A stretch of DNA of 64,000 nt from Biscogniauxia marginata (Eukaryota > Ascomycota > Sordariomycetes > Xylariales > Xylariaceae): positions 124,001 to 188,000 of the forward strand of contig MU404133.1 of assembly GCA_022695795.1 (NCBI GenBank), written 5' to 3'. Below, piece by piece: positions 1 to 11,758 of this stretch. Under the pieces are notes generated by a model that did not search any database, was not told the DNA's origin, and was given only the letters and a program-made list of their open reading frames with translations. A program made the position numbers and the translations under genes. How positions within the stretch are numbered: the stretch's first letter is position 1; every line of letters starts with the position of its first letter.

Positions 1-1
1 G

Positions 2-2179
2 ATGAAGCAATGTTCACAATTCACAACTAAAACACCCGATAGGTCTCTGTTCACGGGCCATGCGCCTGCTAAACTTGATGCCCGTCGCACTTTCTTGGAT
101 CACTATCTAGAGGAGTTACTCAACACGCCCCTCGATCTCCAGACGGCTTTAGAGCTATGCAAATATTTATCGACCAATACCCTCCCGCCTAACGCCGATG
201 AACAAGCATCTTCCACTGACCGGATCCACGAAGCTGGCGTCCAACAAAAAGGCCCTGGAGGTAGACCGTTTAGACATGGCTATCTAACCAAGAGGGGTAA
301 GAATTTTGGCGGATGGAAAGCTCGATTCTTTGTTCTCGATGGCCCTCACTTGAAGTATTACGAAGCTCCTGGTGGCGCTCATTTGGGCACAATCAAGCTT
401 CAAAATGCGCAGATTGGAAAGCAGTCGCAACAAAGCAATGATGGCGCCTCGCCGGGGAGTGGTCCAAACGGCGACGAGCTAGATAACCAATATCGCCATG
501 CATTCTTGGTTCTCGAGCCAAAGAAGAAGGATTCCACTAGTCATGTGAAGCATGTTCTGTGCGCCGAGAGTGATAAAGAGCGTGACCAATGGGTTGAAGC
601 CTTACTACGTTGGATTGATTACCGTGACCCCAAAGAGGATGACTCGCACTCCAATGCAACCCATAACCGCAATGGGTCTGGAAGTCAACTTGGTGCAAAT
701 GCGAAGAAAAAGGCACATGGCCAGGGCAAATCGCAAGCACGAAACAACAGTCAGGAGGAGCTGATTGGGATTAGTTACGACACAGCCAAGCAGGGTGATA
801 TTCCCGACGGTGTCGCTCCCCGACGCCGAGGAGCCAATACACCCGACCCTCTAGATAAGCCAAACAATGCGGCCTACATAATCTCAGGTCCAAAGGATCC
901 TCAGTTGATAAGCGACTCTGCGTCTTGGGGTGGAAAGGCGGGTCTAGTACCACCTGGACCAACTGTGGACGAAAAGAAGCAAAGAAAGCGTAGTTTCTTT
1001 GGATTTGGCCCCAAGGCTCGATCTTCAACGGATGATCAAGACCCTCTTTATGGCTCCAGTCCTCAAGGGCAGGGCGATTACCGAGGACCAATTCGCCAGG
1101 TCTTTGGAGCGTCATTGGGCGACGCCGTTCGATTCAACGGACCGGTCGATATTGACGTTCCTCTTCCCGCCGTGGTATACCGTTGCATCCAGTACCTTGA
1201 TGCTAAGAATGCTATATTGGAAGAGGGTATTTTCCGGCTGAGTGGTTCTAACGTTGTGATTAAACAACTTCGCGAGCGGTTCAACACTGAAGGAGATGTG
1301 AATATCCTTACTGATCAAATTTACTACGACATCCACGCCGTGGCCTCCTTGCTGAAACTATACCTCCGGGAACTTCCAACCACCATACTCACGCAGAATC
1401 TCCATGCTCAATTTGTTTCAGTTATAGAAATGTCAAACCATCGGGAGAAGATACAAGCTTTAGCGGAACTTGTACAGCGGCTTCCCCTTGCTAACGAGAC
1501 TTTGCTGAAGTATCTGATTGCTTTCCTGATTAAAATCATTAATCATTCGGACAAGAATAAAATGACTGTACGCAATGTTGGAATTGTTTTCTCTCCAACG
1601 CTCAATATCCCGGCTCCGGTTTTTGCGTTGCTTCTGCAGAACTACGAAGGTGTCTTCGGCATAGACCCCGAAGAGTACGAACTTCCATCACCCCTGTCTG
1701 AGGCGCCATTAGAATCCCAACCGCGACGACCATCAACTGCTGGGCCGGCGGACTCGCCACATAGGCAACGGATCGTTGAACAGACACAGCGGTCGACACC
1801 AACACCCCCACCTGCTGTAGCTGGGAATTTACGACCAACACCGACACCACCACCCCGCCAATCTTATGAACCACAATTTCTTGCTCAACAAGGGGTTGTA
1901 CCCCATGCCTCCATGCGCCCGGCATATGACAATGGCTTGTTTGTCCCGTCCGGGTATGATCCAGCGATGAATCAAATGATGGCCTCAAAGCAACCAACTT
2001 ATGATCGTCCACACTATGGGTCTTCTTACGAACAAGACTACAATGGAAACTCCAATTCAGCGTATGATCAGTCGTTCAGTAACAAAGCCAAGAGAAGGGA
2101 GAGCTCGATGTTGATGATGGGTAATATGATCCATCCTCAAGGGTCGAATAGCCGCCTAAGAGAGGAAACCCGAATGTGA
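2..2179 (+). CDS. BEM3: PX-PH-RhoGAP protein, Bem3-like (5' truncated)
   Basis: GTPase-activating protein for Rho/Cdc42-type GTPases, which in yeast acts in polarity at the plasma membrane. The visible 725 residues begin inside the end of a PX domain (FTGHAPAKLDARR, then a helical stretch to about residue 60), so the start lies upstream of the window and the ATG at position 2 is probably internal. A PH domain spans about 90-206 (GYLTKRGKNFGGWKARFFVL ... W197). A basic, low-complexity linker follows. RhoGAP spans about 366-565, with the arginine finger in EEGIFRLSGS (R412) and the conserved KxxVRNxGIVFSPT stretch. The tail is Pro/Gln/Tyr-rich. There is no intron in the visible part and the stop is TGA at 2177-2179. 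The PX-PH-GAP order is that of yeast Bem3; the family call is firm, exact orthology is inferred. Confidence 0.9.
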   Translation: MKQCSQFTTKTPDRSLFTGHAPAKLDARRTFLDHYLEELLNTPLDLQTALELCKYLSTNTLPPNADEQASSTDRIHEAGVQQKGPGGRPFRHGYLTKRGKNFGGWKARFFVLDGPHLKYYEAPGGAHLGTIKLQNAQIGKQSQQSNDGASPGSGPNGDELDNQYRHAFLVLEPKKKDSTSHVKHVLCAESDKERDQWVEALLRWIDYRDPKEDDSHSNATHNRNGSGSQLGANAKKKAHGQGKSQARNNSQEELIGISYDTAKQGDIPDGVAPRRRGANTPDPLDKPNNAAYIISGPKDPQLISDSASWGGKAGLVPPGPTVDEKKQRKRSFFGFGPKARSSTDDQDPLYGSSPQGQGDYRGPIRQVFGASLGDAVRFNGPVDIDVPLPAVVYRCIQYLDAKNAILEEGIFRLSGSNVVIKQLRERFNTEGDVNILTDQIYYDIHAVASLLKLYLRELPTTILTQNLHAQFVSVIEMSNHREKIQALAELVQRLPLANETLLKYLIAFLIKIINHSDKNKMTVRNVGIVFSPTLNIPAPVFALLLQNYEGVFGIDPEEYELPSPLSEAPLESQPRRPSTAGPADSPHRQRIVEQTQRSTPTPPPAVAGNLRPTPTPPPRQSYEPQFLAQQGVVPHASMRPAYDNGLFVPSGYDPAMNQMMASKQPTYDRPHYGSSYEQDYNGNSNSAYDQSFSNKAKRRESSMLMMGNMIHPQGSNSRLREETRM

Positions 2180-4466
2180 TCGAGCCCACGATTACCACAA
2201 TACACGACCCAATTCTGACGATTATCTTGACTGATTTCACTTCTATATATTCACGATATACCACAATTTCGCTATTTCTTTGGCTAGATACCATTCTGTC
2301 TCTCGATTCCATTTTCATTGCATACCCAATCAATCCTTTTCATCCAATATCCATTTTAGACAGAGCCTTCGACTACAGCTCTCCAAGTCCCGAATTCCTC
2401 CGTCCTTTGCATTACACAAAATCGCCTCAAAAGACTCGATCTTACCGATCGTAATATTATAATGATATATATATATTGGAGAGGCCGGGCGATATTATCT
2501 CGTGGTGGTATAAGCGATGTGTTGTGGCAGAAGCCTACTAGGGCTGACTGAACTCGGGTTGATGTCAATTTTACCGGCATCTTTATCCCTCCTGACGACT
2601 GTACAATACCTATGACCTTTCGAAAACGGCGTTAAGGAGATTGGTGCATAAGGAGGTTCTTTTCCTTTCTTCTTTTCTTCTTTTACTTTTGAAGCGTGAA
2701 GCGCCCAGTATGGCTGTAACCTTGGCGGCGTTGGTGGTCGTTGTGCAAGGAGATTTCAATTCTCAATTTCGAAGCTCTTGGGGCGATATGAGATGGATGA
2801 GGTAACTGACCTACCTGTCAGGGGTGACTCGACGAATTGAGGCCCAGTTGTGGTCGACAGGAAACATCGAAGCAATGACAGTTTGGATACCATGTTATAA
2901 CCTGTCTTGAGTGGTAGATACTACTTTTATTATATGACCAAATATCTTCCACCTCTATAGCATGTTTGCGTCTTCATGTGTGTAAATGTATAATGAAGGT
3001 ACCTAATCCTTGTGGTGCTATGCACCTTTACAAGTCCTCCTGTGTGGATTATACGATTCATATAGGATGCCTCTTTGCAGATATGATTGGTTGTTGTGGC
3101 TAACATGATGGATTCTGAGGTCTCTCCCAACCTGGGCCCTCCACTCTAAAATGTCGCGGTAGGTCAACAAGAACGCAGGTATCTTAGGTATGTACCTAGG
3201 AACTAGAGGCTATAAGAAAGTAACCTAGGTTAATTGTTGAAACATGCGGTAGAACGACACGGCATCCGCGGGATTGTTCTCAGAAAGCGCTCGGTGTCTC
3301 GTAGATCAGGTGCACACTAGACACTCAAGTCATATTACATACTCTTTCATTCATTGATTGTCCAATCGCTCGTGTTCCAATACATGCCAAGCAACCCTCC
3401 AATTCCCCGCAACTCTGCACATGGAACGATGATTGCCCCCCGGGCGCGGGATCCGCGGACCTGGTGATTTGAGATTAGGTTTCTAGGTAGAACAAACATG
3501 AAAAGGGAAAGAGAATCGAGGAACAGAACATAGTGCAGATGTGGTGAGGGAATTAATTCAACAACTAGAAAAAAAGGATATTTTGAGGATTATATATAAA
3601 AAGTTTTATAGATATTCTTTTCTTAATATTTGTGTTAAAGTTCTGACTCTATAAGTTCCCCACAGTCCCCAGTGCCCGTACCTGATGCAAGTCTGGTACA
3701 CATATCACTTCTGAATCCAGTATAGTAAGCAATTGATTAGAATGGGGTTGTGTGTGGGGACTATGCGAAATCATAACTGGTGTAAAAATGTGCATTGAAC
3801 CTCCTTTTGGGTCGCCGGTTCGATGTACTATACAGAATGACATCTGCTTTTCCTACTTATCGTTTGCATCAATGAAACGAATAGATGGCTTTGGAGGCAT
3901 CAAAGACAGGAAAATATTTTCTGCGAATGTAGCAAATAGGAATATAGATAGCCGAGCAGCACGCAGCTGAAGGGCTTAAGCCAGCCATCAGTCATCTGCG
4001 AGCCTTGAGGGACAATCTATCTATACATCGCGGCCTTTGTATATGCCCACCAAGACGTTTTTCTTCTTCAGGGATCAGGTTTCATGACTTGCGGAGAACC
4101 TCGGTCAACTTAGACCGATCTACCTTAGCTCTAGCTCTGGACGGTCTTCACTCTTGTCGGCATATGACATTCTGCCACACAGAGGACATCTCAAGCCTCC
4201 GCTTTCAGTAGGCATCGTCGTCGGGCTATTTCTTAGTGCAAAGCGTGCACGCGCGCACGAGCACAGATCGATCGACAATCTCTCCAATAACTATATGTAC
4301 CTCCCTACCTAGCCTTGCCTTTTTTTCATGTTTGTCCCCCGCCTCGCCTGCAAAGGGAGCCTGAATACTACGGCTTGTAACTCTTCTCGTGTTGGATACA
4401 CACCTAGGTATACCCTTATATATAGGTAGCAGTATAAGATAAGCCTTTGCAACTTTTCGTGGAAGA
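2180..4466. other. Intergenic spacer, RhoGAP to alcohol oxidase
   Basis: About 2.3 kb of AT-rich spacer. It should hold the RhoGAP 3' UTR and the oxidase promoter. TACCTAGG-type palindromes occur at 3193-3200, 3222-3231 and 4401-4410. I see no supportable coding region; the short open frames show no family resemblance. Confidence 0.6.
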
Positions 4467-7342
4467 ATGGCGGATACCACGAACGAACGGCAAGAGGAGT
4501 CGCCGTCCCACGTCGACGTGCCCCTGCCCCCGCGGGGCGACACGTCGTTCTTCGACGAGGCGCAATGGAGGGTGTGGTTTGCGCTCATGGACACGGTTGT
4601 CCCCTCTATCGTGTCGGACTCGGGTCCAGAGGATAAGCGTGGAGCCGGCAGTAGTAGCAGCAAGGATGCGTACCGAATCTCGCCGGACGCGCTCGGTTCG
4701 CACTTCGAGCTGGCCAAGACGAAGGTGGCGAGCGCGCCGACTCGCGAGGATTTTGAGGCGTACCTCGCGGAGAAGGTCTCCGACGGCCAGGCCTTCAGAG
4801 ATCAGATGGCCAGGACGCTGAGCGTGGCCCCGGCGGACACGAGGAAGATGCTCGGGCGTATTCTCTCTTTGCTAGGGTCAGTTCTATCCATTGCTGAAAT
4901 CTCCCCGCTCCCGGAGAATCGTTTTTCTTTCCTTTTAATAAAAAGAAAACACCATCTCTCTTAGGAATAATCACACTAACGAAATTTTTTATTTTTTTAC
5001 AGATCCCACTGGGGCAGCGTGCCTCTGACCGGCTACCGCCGGCCTTTCTACGAGCTCTCGGCCAACCAGCGCGAGGCTGTCCTGCGCTCGTGGCAAGCGT
5101 CGTACCTCGAGGCGCTGCGCCTGCTCGCCAAGACGGTGACGGCGCTGGCGAAGAAGACCTTCGTGCAGACGAGCCCGCAGTTCGCGCGCCTGAGCGGCTG
5201 GTCCGACCTCCCCGCGGGGTACCGCGCCGGCGCGCCGGCGGGCTACGGGTTCAGGCAGTTCGCGTTCGGCGACGCGGCGACGCCCGTCGTGCTCGAGACC
5301 GACGTCGTCGTCGTGGGGTCCGGCTGCGGCGGCGGCGTGTGCGCCAAGGTGCTCGCCGAGGCGGGCCACCGCGTCGTGGTGGTGGATAAGGGGTATTACT
5401 TCCCCCCCGCGCAGCTGCCCATGCGGTCCCCCGCCGCCGAGGCGCACCTCTTCGAGAGCAACGGCGCGATGGGCGTGGACGACGGGTCGCTGAACATTGT
5501 CGCGGGGAGCGCGTGGGGGGGCGGCGGGACCGTGAACGTAAGTGTTCGATCGTGCTTGCATAAACAAATACGGCATTTATCATTTACGCTCTGTTATGCC
5601 CCATCTATCTATTCCTCTATAAAAAAAAAAAAACCAACTTCTAGACCGGGGAATATGTGCTGACTGGGACTTTCTCCTATAGTGGGGCGTAAGCCTGAAG
5701 ACCCCGGACTACGTGCTCCGGGAATGGGCCGAGAAGGATGGCCTGCCGTTCTTCGCCACGCCCGCGTTCCGGGGGTCGCTGGACCGCGTCGCGGACTTCA
5801 TGGGCGTCTCAGACGCGGCGGTCCGGCAGAACCACCGCGGCCAGGCGCTGCTCGACGGCGCGGCGCGGCTAGGCCTACGCGCTACGGCCACGCCGCACAA
5901 CTCGGGCGGCCGCGACCACCACTGCGGACACTGTCACTTCGGCTGCGGCTCCGGCGCCAAGCAGGGGCCCGCCGTGAGCTGGCTCCCCGCCGCGGCGCAC
6001 GCCGGTGCCGAGTTCGTCGAGGGCTTCCACGTCGACCGCGTGACCTTCGACGACGAAGGCAGCGGTGCTGCTGCTGCTGCTGGAGGCTGGGGGAGCAAGA
6101 CGAAGAAGATGAAGAGGGCGACGGGCATCGTCGGCAAGTGGGTGTCGAGGGACCAGGACGGCGGGCTGGGCAGCTCGCCCGGCGAGCGCGTCACGCGCGA
6201 TATCGTCATCAGGGCGAAGCGGGTGGTTGTGTCCTGCGGGACTCTGTGGAGTCCCGTTTTGCTGCGGAAGAGCGGCTTAAAGGTAATAGTACCCATTATG
6301 GCATATTTCAGGTGTAGTAGGGTCTTGTGTTCATTTTTTGTGTGTATGTACGTGTTGCTGACTGTGCGAGTATCCTGCCAGAATCCGCAAATCGGCAAGA
6401 ATCTGCATCTCCATCCAGTGAACACCGTCGGGGCTTTTTGGAAGGAAGAAACCCGGCCGTGGGAAGGTATATGTGAACCTGTTAAATGTATATTCGTTAT
6501 TGGCTGGATCCCTCCATGTTAACATTCGGCAGGCTGTGCTATAACTAGTGTCTGCTCGTCCCTCGAGAACCTGGATAACCAAGGCCACGGAGTCAAGCTC
6601 GAGCCCATGTGCACAGTGGTATGCTTTTGATTTTATATGAACATTCTGAGCTTGTTTCTTCTTCTTCTCTTTCTTCTTCCCTGCTGACACAGAAGCCTAG
6701 CCATTACTCGCATACGCCAACATGCCCTGGAGAAGCGCCATCGACTTCAAGCTCTGCACGCTCAGGTACCGCCACTTCGACACCTTCTTCTCGATGGCCC
6801 GCGACCGGGACACGGGCCAGATCTACCCGGACCCGGAGACCGGCAGGCCCCGCGTGGCCTACACGCCGAGCGCGTTCGACCGCGCCCACGTACTCGAGGG
6901 CGTCATCGCCCTCGCCCGCATATGCCACGCCACCGGCGCCGAGGAGATCCGGCCCTTCCTGCAGGGCGTCGAGCCCTTCGTTCGGCGGCGGCGGCGGCAG
7001 AAGGAGGACCCTCGCGACGACTCGCCGGAAGCCGGGGAGGAGGACGACCCGGAGTTCCAGGACTGGCTGAAGCACGTCCGCGCCGCGGGCAACCCGGGCT
7101 CGGCGGCGTGGGGCTCGGCGCACCAGATGGGCTCGTGCCGGATGAGCGCGTCCGCGCCCGCGGGCGTGGTCGACCCGCGGGGCGCCGTCTGGGGCGTCGA
7201 GGGGCTGTACGTCGCCGACGCGAGCGTGTTCCCCAGCGCGAGCGGCGTGAACCCGATGATCACGGTCATGGCGATCGCGGACTGGATCGCGCGGGGCGTG
7301 GCGGCGGAGCTGAAGGAGGAGGGTGTGAGGTCGGTTTTGTGA
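4467..7342 (+). CDS. Long-chain fatty alcohol oxidase (GMC flavoprotein)
   Basis: FAD enzyme oxidising long-chain alcohols to aldehydes, with O2 as acceptor, in omega-oxidation and alkane use. Exons inferred by frame and splice sites: 4467-4876, 5003-5537, 5683-6282, 6382-6466, 6533-6618, 6701-7342; all phases close to give about 785 aa, the usual size of this family. Seen: the Rossmann FAD motif GSGCGGG (about 242-248) followed by VVVVDKG; the DHHCGHCHFGCGSGAKQG cysteine-rich stretch typical of fungal and plant alcohol oxidases; the C-terminal GMC block with SAHQMGSCRMS (active-site His), LYVADASVFPSASGVNPM and a final helix. Odd: exons are extremely GC-rich while introns are AT-rich, and the protein carries a Lys-rich loop near 6070-6115 and an Arg/Glu-rich loop near 6980-7050 not expected in the core fold. 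The last acceptor (TAG at 6698-6700) is the least certain junction. Confidence 0.88.
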
Positions 7343-8155
7343 TTACCTGTTGCGGGTTGATAAGACGAGAAAAGGCCATTCGGGGTATATGTATGATTAA
7401 TATGTAGGCAAGTATCTTGGAGCATCGTGTGATTTTTAACTGGTCAAGTTAGCGAGGTCCGTATTTTGGGGGACATAGTCTGTTTGCAAGGTTACCGTGG
7501 GGGTTGCATTGCACAATAATATAAAGAGTATATCACAAGGCAGCTTCAATAGAAGATCAGTTGCGACTAGTTACCTGGTTCCCCCCCCCCCCCCCCCCCA
7601 AAGGAGATATAACTTGATCCGACATTATAAATAGGTAAAATATGATCAGACTGAGTAGGCTGTATTGAGCTGTGTATCACAATATGGAAAAGATCGCAGT
7701 TGTTCAGATGATCGTTTTGTGCAACCCTTCTTCTTCTCTGTTGGCTGTAAGTACCCTCTCTCCCAACATCCCTGAAGAACCCTTCTACGAAAGTACGGAT
7801 CCAATATGTTCTGGCGGAACTTGCATGTAAGATCCCGAGTTAGCATTACGTCTTGTATGACCATTATGCCATCGAAAACCAAAAAAGGCCAAGTCATTTG
7901 ATCATATTGGTTTTTAAGTCGGGAGGAATCGAATCTTTCTTCCCGTATGCACGCCTCCTTGCGTTGGATGATTCCCGGTTTATAAAGCAGTAACTCTGCC
8001 TCCATCCCATATCTCCTTCCCTTAACCTATCAGACCCAGCATCTCCTAATATCTACTTCTCCATACCTCATTATCGTCACTCGTTCGAGGTTCATCAGCG
8101 AGGTGCTCTCCACAGAATCTAATATTATCCGAGCAAGAGAGCAAGAGAATCAAAT
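7343..8155. other. Intergenic spacer with C19 homopolymer
   Basis: AT-rich spacer. A run of 19 cytosines lies at 7581-7599. A minus-strand open frame (7646-8005, 119 codons) has no recognisable domain and I do not call it. The last 150 bp before 8156 are pyrimidine-rich, as in fungal 5' leaders. Confidence 0.55.
7581..7599. repeat. Poly-C tract (C19)
   Basis: Nineteen consecutive cytosines followed by AAAGG in an AT-rich spacer. Its length may be unreliable in the assembly. Confidence 0.95.
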
Positions 8156-8821
8156 ATGCCGATGGATAAGCTCACTAAATTTAAGGTCATATGTGCCTTG
8201 ATAATGCTGTTTTTTATCAACAGCCTATGCTACTATTTCTTCTCGATCGTCAGTACCGTGTTCTCGCCCCTCTTCTCCGACCTATCCATAACGACCACGG
8301 CACCACGCCAATCCGACGCCAACTGCGTAGCAAAATACCTGCTCGTCTTGACGATCTTATCGGCGTTTTGGCTCATCCTCCTGGCCGTCCTCCTGTGCAG
8401 CCGGCGCCACTACGAGAGGAGCCGGGCCCTGCAGCTCCTCGTCCAGACGACCGCCGGTCTCTGCGGGATCGTCAGCATCGTGCTCGCGTCCCTATCGGCA
8501 TGGCGCACCTGGCAGTGGTGGAGGTTCTTTGACACCCTTCGCATCGTACCCTACTTGACGAGAATGTCCCTCGTCATGTCTGCCGTCACGATTGTCGTTG
8601 CCGTGGCGGCGGCGGCTCTCATGTACTTGGGCGCTCCGTACGTAGACCCGTTCCGTAGTCTGTCCATGCGAAGAGGGGACCCCGCCGCGTACCGCATGGG
8701 ACGCATGGAGAGACCTCCGGGGGCGGCGATGTCGCCGGAGGGAACGCCCTCTAGCTCTACAATGCTCCAACCGACCCCACGCGACGGGGGCTATGATAGA
8801 CAGGCTGCTGATCGTCTCTGA
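8156..8821 (+). CDS. Four-pass membrane protein, unknown function
   Basis: Intronless 221-residue protein that I do not recognise by family. Hydrophobicity suggests four transmembrane helices at about residues 12-35, 60-83, 92-113 and 137-158, with a basic loop (CSRRHYERSR) after the second. The polar C-terminal tail of about 55 residues is rich in Arg, Pro and Ser (RRGDPAAYRMGRMERPPG). The layout of four helices plus a cytosolic tail resembles MARVEL-like fungal proteins, but no diagnostic motif is visible. The ATG at 8156 is preceded by CAAAT and opens the first hydrophobic segment quickly. Base composition is higher in GC than the flanks and the frame is free of stops throughout, which supports a real gene. 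Confidence 0.72.
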   Translation: MPMDKLTKFKVICALIMLFFINSLCYYFFSIVSTVFSPLFSDLSITTTAPRQSDANCVAKYLLVLTILSAFWLILLAVLLCSRRHYERSRALQLLVQTTAGLCGIVSIVLASLSAWRTWQWWRFFDTLRIVPYLTRMSLVMSAVTIVVAVAAAALMYLGAPYVDPFRSLSMRRGDPAAYRMGRMERPPGAAMSPEGTPSSSTMLQPTPRDGGYDRQAADRL

Positions 8822-9734
8822 ACTGTTGCGGCATCAGGGCATTGAGCCACGATGATCGAGTTCGGCGTGTGACTTTCCGTTCCACTATTCAAACTCAAAG
8901 GGCGTCAGTTTGGATGGAACATGGGGTATCGATGTATAATTATTAATGGGGTTACCGGGGTTTCGTATCGCATGAGTTGAACCCACGCATCTCCTCAAAG
9001 TCCTGAATAGATCGGGAGGTTAAGGTGGTTGTCTACAGAAGAAAAAGAGAAAAAAGAAAAGAGGGAAGATACATATATAGGGCACGTGGATATTAGTACT
9101 ATGGATGGGGGTGGGATTAACAGTACCATCGCGGATATAATTGTAAACGGAGTGCGTGACTTTCACACTATAGAAATATGTATTTTCATTTAGGGCTAAT
9201 AACTTGGATACTTAAAAGCTTCCTTCAATACAATGGGTATATATGGATGCTGATCTCTCATATCATCAAGCGTAATTGTCTTATTCCACGGCGGGTCGTC
9301 GTCTTTGAATGCTTGATTCTATCTTCTTAGCCATGTTGCAAATCATGCAGTCATTCTAGGCCGAACTTTTATTGGTCGGAATAAGCAGAAGTCATAGTCT
9401 ATCCCCATTGACTATACGCTGCCCATAAACCTAAGTATACGTGAGAACTCAATTGGATCTCACTCCATCCTTTGCTTTGATGGCCACGTCCCGGGTGAAG
9501 TGTAAGAGAAGAATGGCGAGGTTAGATAAGCGGTGCGTGTTAATTATATAGCCCGGTATCTCCGAGAATTCGTATAGGTAGTGAGACCTCAGGATAGTCC
9601 CTGACGCATAATGTGCATGAGGGGGTGGGGGGACGATCCCCAAGAACCCCATTTCAAGCGAGTATGTAACCTCGGTATTTATACATTTTAATCCGTCACA
9701 CTGGCTAATAATATACAGCCACCATTATAAAGTC
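8822..9734. other. Intergenic spacer
   Basis: About 0.9 kb of AT-rich sequence between two plus-strand genes. No coding or RNA gene could be supported. Confidence 0.6.
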
Positions 9735-11758
9735 ATGACTGATAGAAAGTCCGACGTCATAATATGCGGTAGCGGCTCGGCCGGCCTCTGCGCTGCGGTT
9801 TGGTTATCACGCTATAATGTCGACTTCAAGATCTTAGAGCAGAGGCCGGGCCCCCTTGATATCGGGCAGGCCGACGGCGTGCAGACACGGACGGTGGAAA
9901 TTTTCGACAGCCTGGGAATCGGCGAAGAGCTGCTGAAGGAGGCGTACCACGTCATGGAGCTCGCGTTCTGGAACTCGGAAGGGGATTCTGAGGGCCGGAT
10001 CAAGAGGTCGCATTTCGCACCCGATAAGGAAGCGGGCGTAAGCCATCGTCCCCACGTGATATTGAACCAGGCAAGGGTGAATGCACTGCTGTTGTCACAG
10101 GTGAAGGAGAATGCTGTCGAGTATGGATGCGAGGTGACGGGCGTCAAACTCGATAGTGAAGCTGCTAAGACTGATCCATACTGCGTGCGAGTTACTGCGG
10201 AAAAAGATGGCGAAGAACAAGTTTGGCGAGCGAAATATGTCTTGGTAAGGATTCTCAAGTTTTGTCAACTTTTATCAAGATGACTGAGTGGAATGATGTT
10301 AGGGTTGCGATGGAGCACATAGCACCGTCCGACGGTCACTGGGGTTCAAGATGATCGGTGATAGTACGGACGCTGTTTGGGGAGTGATGGATGTATTCCC
10401 CCGGACAGATTTCCCGGATATACGCAAGAAATGCGTCTTACTATCCTCTGCCGGGAATATGGTGATTATTCCCCGCGAAGGAGATTACATGGTTCGTCTT
10501 TACATGGAGTTACCTGTGGGAACTGAAGCCGCCGGCGTTAAGCTTGAGGACTTACACCAACTGGCACGTCGCATATTCCATCCGCATATCATGGATATCA
10601 CCGAAACAAGATGGTGGTCTGTCTATATGATCGGACAACGACTCGCAGATCATTTCCACCGAGACTACCGCATTTTCTTAACGGGGGATGCCTGCCATAC
10701 GCATTCCCCCAAGGCAGGCCAGGGCATGAACGTTAGCTTGCAGGACGGGTATAACATAGGTTGGAAACTCGGTCATGTCCTCACAGGCCGTGCCTCTCCT
10801 GAAATTCTCAAAACATATGTTGCAGAGCGACAGAGCACGGCAGATGAGCTAATTAAGTTCGATACCTACTTCACGAAACTGTTCTCATCGAAGTATCGCC
10901 AGGAAAATGGCATCACGGCGGAGCACTTCGCAGAGCAATTCGTCAGGGCTGGTCAGTACACCGCCGGGCAAGGAATTCGATATGACACTTCCCTAATCGT
11001 CGCACCCACAAGTCAAGAAAGCCTATCTCTGGCGAAAGGGTTCACGGCCGGAATGCGTTTTCCTAGTGCACAAGTAGTGCGATACTCCGACGCAAAGACT
11101 GTGCAGCTTCTCGCTGAACTTAGGTCTAACTGTAGTTGGCATATTGTCGTTTTCTCTGGCGATCTATGCCAGACGAGAAGTAGAGAGAGGCTTAATACTG
11201 TACGTTTACTTGTTTCTTAGCAACCGGGGGATATGCTGATCAGCCGTAGCTCTCTAGCCAACTCCAGAGTATCACAGGGCATTTCACGCCCTTCGGCGTA
11301 GACACGGATAGTGTCATTGAGAGCATCCTGGTCTTGCGGATGAAACGTGCTGATATTCAAGCCGAGTGGATCAATGAAGTCTTTACCCCCGTTACTGGGA
11401 AGTGGAGGATGAAATGTAAGACGATCTGGAAGTCAAAGTTTCATCAGAATTAAGCAAGGTCAGCGAAGCTGATACCCACTTCCTAGGTCTTCACAAAGTC
11501 CTGGTGGATGATGAGAGCTACGATTCTGGACACGGCCATGCATTCGAAACTTATGGAATCGACGCAGCCAAGAACAAGGCGATAATAGTAGTGAGACCGG
11601 ATCAATGTGAGTTTGTAAATCGCTTTTTATAGTTATATCAGTTTTTTTTTGTAATGCTGATGTTGCAATTAGATATCGCAAAGATCTGTTCTTTCGACGA
11701 GGTTGAAACTATTCGTGATTTTTTCCTCAGTTTCCTATACCCAGCGCACGCATTATGA
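9735..11758 (+). CDS. Phenol 2-monooxygenase-type flavoprotein hydroxylase
   Basis: FAD/NAD(P)H-dependent aromatic hydroxylase of the PheA/TfdB class, expected to hydroxylate a phenolic substrate; the substrate is not readable from sequence. Exons: 9735-10244, 10303-11199, 11268-11415, 11487-11606, 11673-11758; phases close to 586 aa. Seen: N-terminal dinucleotide fold VIICGSGSAGL (G12-G17); GCDGAHSTVRRSLG at about 171, the DG motif contacting both cofactors; GDACHTHSPKAGQGMN at 298-313, which binds the FAD ribityl chain; and a C-terminal thioredoxin-like dimerisation region from about residue 430 (GMRFPSAQV, then LLAELRSNCSWHIVVF). The last three exons are short and rest on splice consensus plus conserved spacing (VLVDDESYDSGHGHAFETYG). 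No ring-cleavage enzyme or regulator lies beside it, so its pathway is unknown. Confidence 0.88.

Noticed and set aside
5251..7123. Several long antisense frames rich in Arg and Ala across the alcohol oxidase
   Set aside because: They are shadows produced by extreme GC content of the real exons, which leaves few stop codons on the opposite strand.
7646..8005. Minus-strand open frame of 119 codons starting with ATG, divergent from the four-pass membrane protein
   Set aside because: No domain, no compositional difference from the AT-rich spacer, and it overlaps the expected promoter of the gene at 8156.
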